Of a DNA stretch of 7,846 nt, positions 6,234-7,846 are shown piece by piece; positions within the stretch are counted from its first letter, which is position 1; every line of letters begins with the position of its first letter. The DNA comes from Planctomycetota bacterium (GTDB lineage Bacteria > Planctomycetota > Planctomycetia > Planctomycetales > Planctomycetaceae): positions 1 to 7,846 of the forward strand of contig JAPOLP010000245.1 in assembly GCA_029977045.1 (NCBI GenBank), written 5' to 3'. Below the pieces are notes generated by a model. The model ran no database searches and had not been told where the DNA came from. It saw only the letters and a program-made list of their open reading frames with translations. A program made the position numbers and the translations under genes.

Positions 6234-7846
6234 ATGCTACACCTGACCGCAGCTCTGTCACTGCTATGCCTGCTGACTTCAAGGGCGAACGCGACCGATT
6301 TTGAACGTGAGATTGCCCCGTTGCTCGTCCGTCGCTGTGTCGAGTGTCACGACGAGGCGAAGGCGTCCGGCGGCCTCGTCCTGACGACTGCTGCCGGCCT
6401 GCGAAAAGGTGGCGATTCCGGAGTCGCCATCAATCCTGACCAGCCGGACGAAAGCCTGCTGCTGCAACGGGTCCTCGACGGTGAGATGCCGCCGGAAAGT
6501 CGTGGCGAGAGCCAGAAGTTGCCGGACGACGAAATTGAACTTCTCCGCCGCTGGCTGAAAGACGGTGCAATATGGCCGAGTGGTCGGAAGCTCGACCTTT
6601 ACGAAGCGACGTCGGATGTACGAGCCGGTCGCGATTTCTGGTCGCTGCAGTCAGTCGTTCGCCCCGACGTTCCGTCACTCGGCGAGGCACCTGCGAATTC
6701 GAAAACAAATCCCGTCGACGCGTTCATTCGCCAGCGCCTCAAACACGAAGAGATGACACCGGCACCGCGTGCCGATGCACGAACGCTGATTCGGCGGCTC
6801 TACATCGACCTGATCGGCCTGCCGCCGTCGTTTGAAGAAGTCGAAGCTTTCGCTGCCGATCCGTCCGAAGTCGCGTGGCGGGCGGCTATCGACAGGCTGC
6901 TCGATTCGCCGCAGTACGGAGAGCGCTGGGGTCGCTACTGGCTCGACGTCGTCCGCTTTGCCGAGACCTGCGGGTACGAGCGGGATCAGGTCAAACCGAA
7001 CGCCTGGAAGTACCGCGACTGGGTCATCAACGCGTTCAACTCGGACATGCCGTTTGATGAGTTCGTCGTCAAACAACTTGCCGGCGATGAACTGCCGAAC
7101 CGAACGAAGGACGACGTCGTTGCAACCGGCTTTCTGATGCTGGGTACCTGGAACGACGAGCCGAACGACAACGAGGATTACCAGTACGACCGTCTGGAAG
7201 ACCTCGTTCACGCGACCTCGTCCGCATTTCTGGGCCTGACCGTCAAGTGTGCCCGCTGTCACGAACACAAGTTCGATCCGATTCCGCAGGTCGACTACTA
7301 CCGCATCGCCTCGGCGTTCTGGGCCGGCCCGATCGCCGCCCGCGATCGCAAGCTGATCGGCGGGCCGTCCGCTGAGGAACTCGGCTTCGGCGACGTGCCC
7401 GGCTGGACCGACCTGGGCCCCGAGCCGCGACCGCTGCACGTTCTGCGAGCCGGCAACCGGCACGCTCCTCTCGACGAAGTGCAGCCTGCGTCGCTGACTG
7501 CCGTCCCAGAAATCTTCAGCGAATTCGACGCTCCAACAGCAGACGCGAAGACGACTCACCGCCGGCTGCAACTGGCCCGCTGGATTGTCGACGAACGTAA
7601 CCCGCTGACGGCTCGCGTCTTCGTCAACCGGCTGTGGCAGCACCACTTCGGCAAGGGACTCGTCCGCTCGCCGAACAACTTCGGCTTTCGAGGCGAACGG
7701 CCAACGCACCCGGAACTACTCGACTGGCTGACTGCTGAGTTCGTCTCCGGCGGCTGGACATCAAAGCGAATCCACCGCCTGATTCTGACCTCTGAAACGT
7801 GGCGACAGTCGTCGCTGCATCCGCAGGCTGAGGCTTACTCGCAGCG
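6234..7846 (+). CDS. Planctomycete cytochrome c (PSCyt1)-DUF1549-DUF1553 domain protein, partial
   Basis: The frame is open from ATG 6234 to the right edge: 537 complete codons with the C-terminus missing. Residues 1-20 form a signal peptide ending ANA before TD. PSCyt1 follows (about 22-115), with heme c motif CVECH (Cys35, Cys38, His39) and GEMPP (Met85), the likely axial methionine. DUF1549 (about 158-365) contains LYIDLIGLPP, RWGRYWLDVVRFAET and a second CxxCH, CARCH (Cys339, Cys342, His343). DUF1553 begins at about 444 with NPLTARVFVNRLWQHHFGKG and continues through LILTSETWRQSS to the edge. The linker between DUF1549 and DUF1553 is short (about 80 residues), with no extra carbohydrate-binding or LamG-like insert, so this is a compact member. 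It is presumably periplasmic and redox-active. Such proteins are often followed by a DUF1501 gene and are suspected to act in polysaccharide breakdown, but no substrate can be read from the sequence. Confidence 0.93.
   Translation, partial: MLHLTAALSLLCLLTSRANATDFEREIAPLLVRRCVECHDEAKASGGLVLTTAAGLRKGGDSGVAINPDQPDESLLLQRVLDGEMPPESRGESQKLPDDEIELLRRWLKDGAIWPSGRKLDLYEATSDVRAGRDFWSLQSVVRPDVPSLGEAPANSKTNPVDAFIRQRLKHEEMTPAPRADARTLIRRLYIDLIGLPPSFEEVEAFAADPSEVAWRAAIDRLLDSPQYGERWGRYWLDVVRFAETCGYERDQVKPNAWKYRDWVINAFNSDMPFDEFVVKQLAGDELPNRTKDDVVATGFLMLGTWNDEPNDNEDYQYDRLEDLVHATSSAFLGLTVKCARCHEHKFDPIPQVDYYRIASAFWAGPIAARDRKLIGGPSAEELGFGDVPGWTDLGPEPRPLHVLRAGNRHAPLDEVQPASLTAVPEIFSEFDAPTADAKTTHRRLQLARWIVDERNPLTARVFVNRLWQHHFGKGLVRSPNNFGFRGERPTHPELLDWLTAEFVSGGWTSKRIHRLILTSETWRQSSLHPQAEAYSQ

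Noticed and set aside
6675..7709. 344-residue minus-strand open frame opposite the PSCyt1-DUF1549 gene
   Set aside because: It is an antisense shadow. The plus-strand frame carries the heme motifs and DUF1549/DUF1553 signatures, while the minus-strand product shows no recognisable domain.
1..7846. A single redox-stress system linking the heme kinase, thioredoxin-protease and cytochrome gene
   Set aside because: The genes are in separate transcription units on both strands with an rpsT gene between them. Shared redox motifs alone do not show a common system.

Overview
The window most likely comes from a planctomycete (Planctomycetota, class Planctomycetia). The strongest evidence is the gene at the right edge. 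It fuses a planctomycete-type cytochrome c domain (PSCyt1) to DUF1549 and the start of DUF1553, an architecture expanded in this phylum. Base composition is moderately GC-rich and uniform across the window. I see no insertion sequence, integrase, tRNA, rRNA or CRISPR array, so this looks like ordinary chromosome rather than an island.

Layout, left to right. (1) Positions 1-1460, minus strand: the N-terminal 486 residues of a membrane sensor histidine kinase whose periplasmic domain carries a CxxCH heme c motif; the gene runs off the left edge. (2) Positions 1713-1988, plus strand: rpsT, ribosomal protein bS20, divergent from the kinase and closed by a clear intrinsic terminator (2031-2067). 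(3) Positions 2095-3918, minus strand: an exported protein joining a WCGPC thioredoxin domain, a trypsin-like serine protease with an intact His-Asp-Ser triad, a long acidic low-complexity linker and a small C-terminal module. (4) Positions 3919-4230: a gap with two inverted repeats, one of them a long imperfect hairpin. (5) Positions 4231-5945, minus strand: a two-gene operon. A LipM-like lipoyl/octanoyl transferase overlaps the following DapA/NanA-superfamily TIM-barrel lyase by ATGA. (6) Positions 5946-6233: a divergent intergenic region with an imperfect palindrome built of CTCTGCG-type units. (7) Positions 6234-7846, plus strand: the PSCyt1-DUF1549-DUF1553 protein, cut by the right edge.

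How the genes may relate. The transferase and the aldolase-like gene are almost certainly translated together. The others are separate transcription units. There is a loose envelope-redox theme (two proteins with c-type heme motifs and one exported thioredoxin-protease), but nothing in the sequence shows that they form one system. The most original element is the thioredoxin-protease fusion. The aldolase-like enzyme with altered substrate-binding residues, coupled to a lipoylation gene, is the second. I found no convincing multi-gene novel system.
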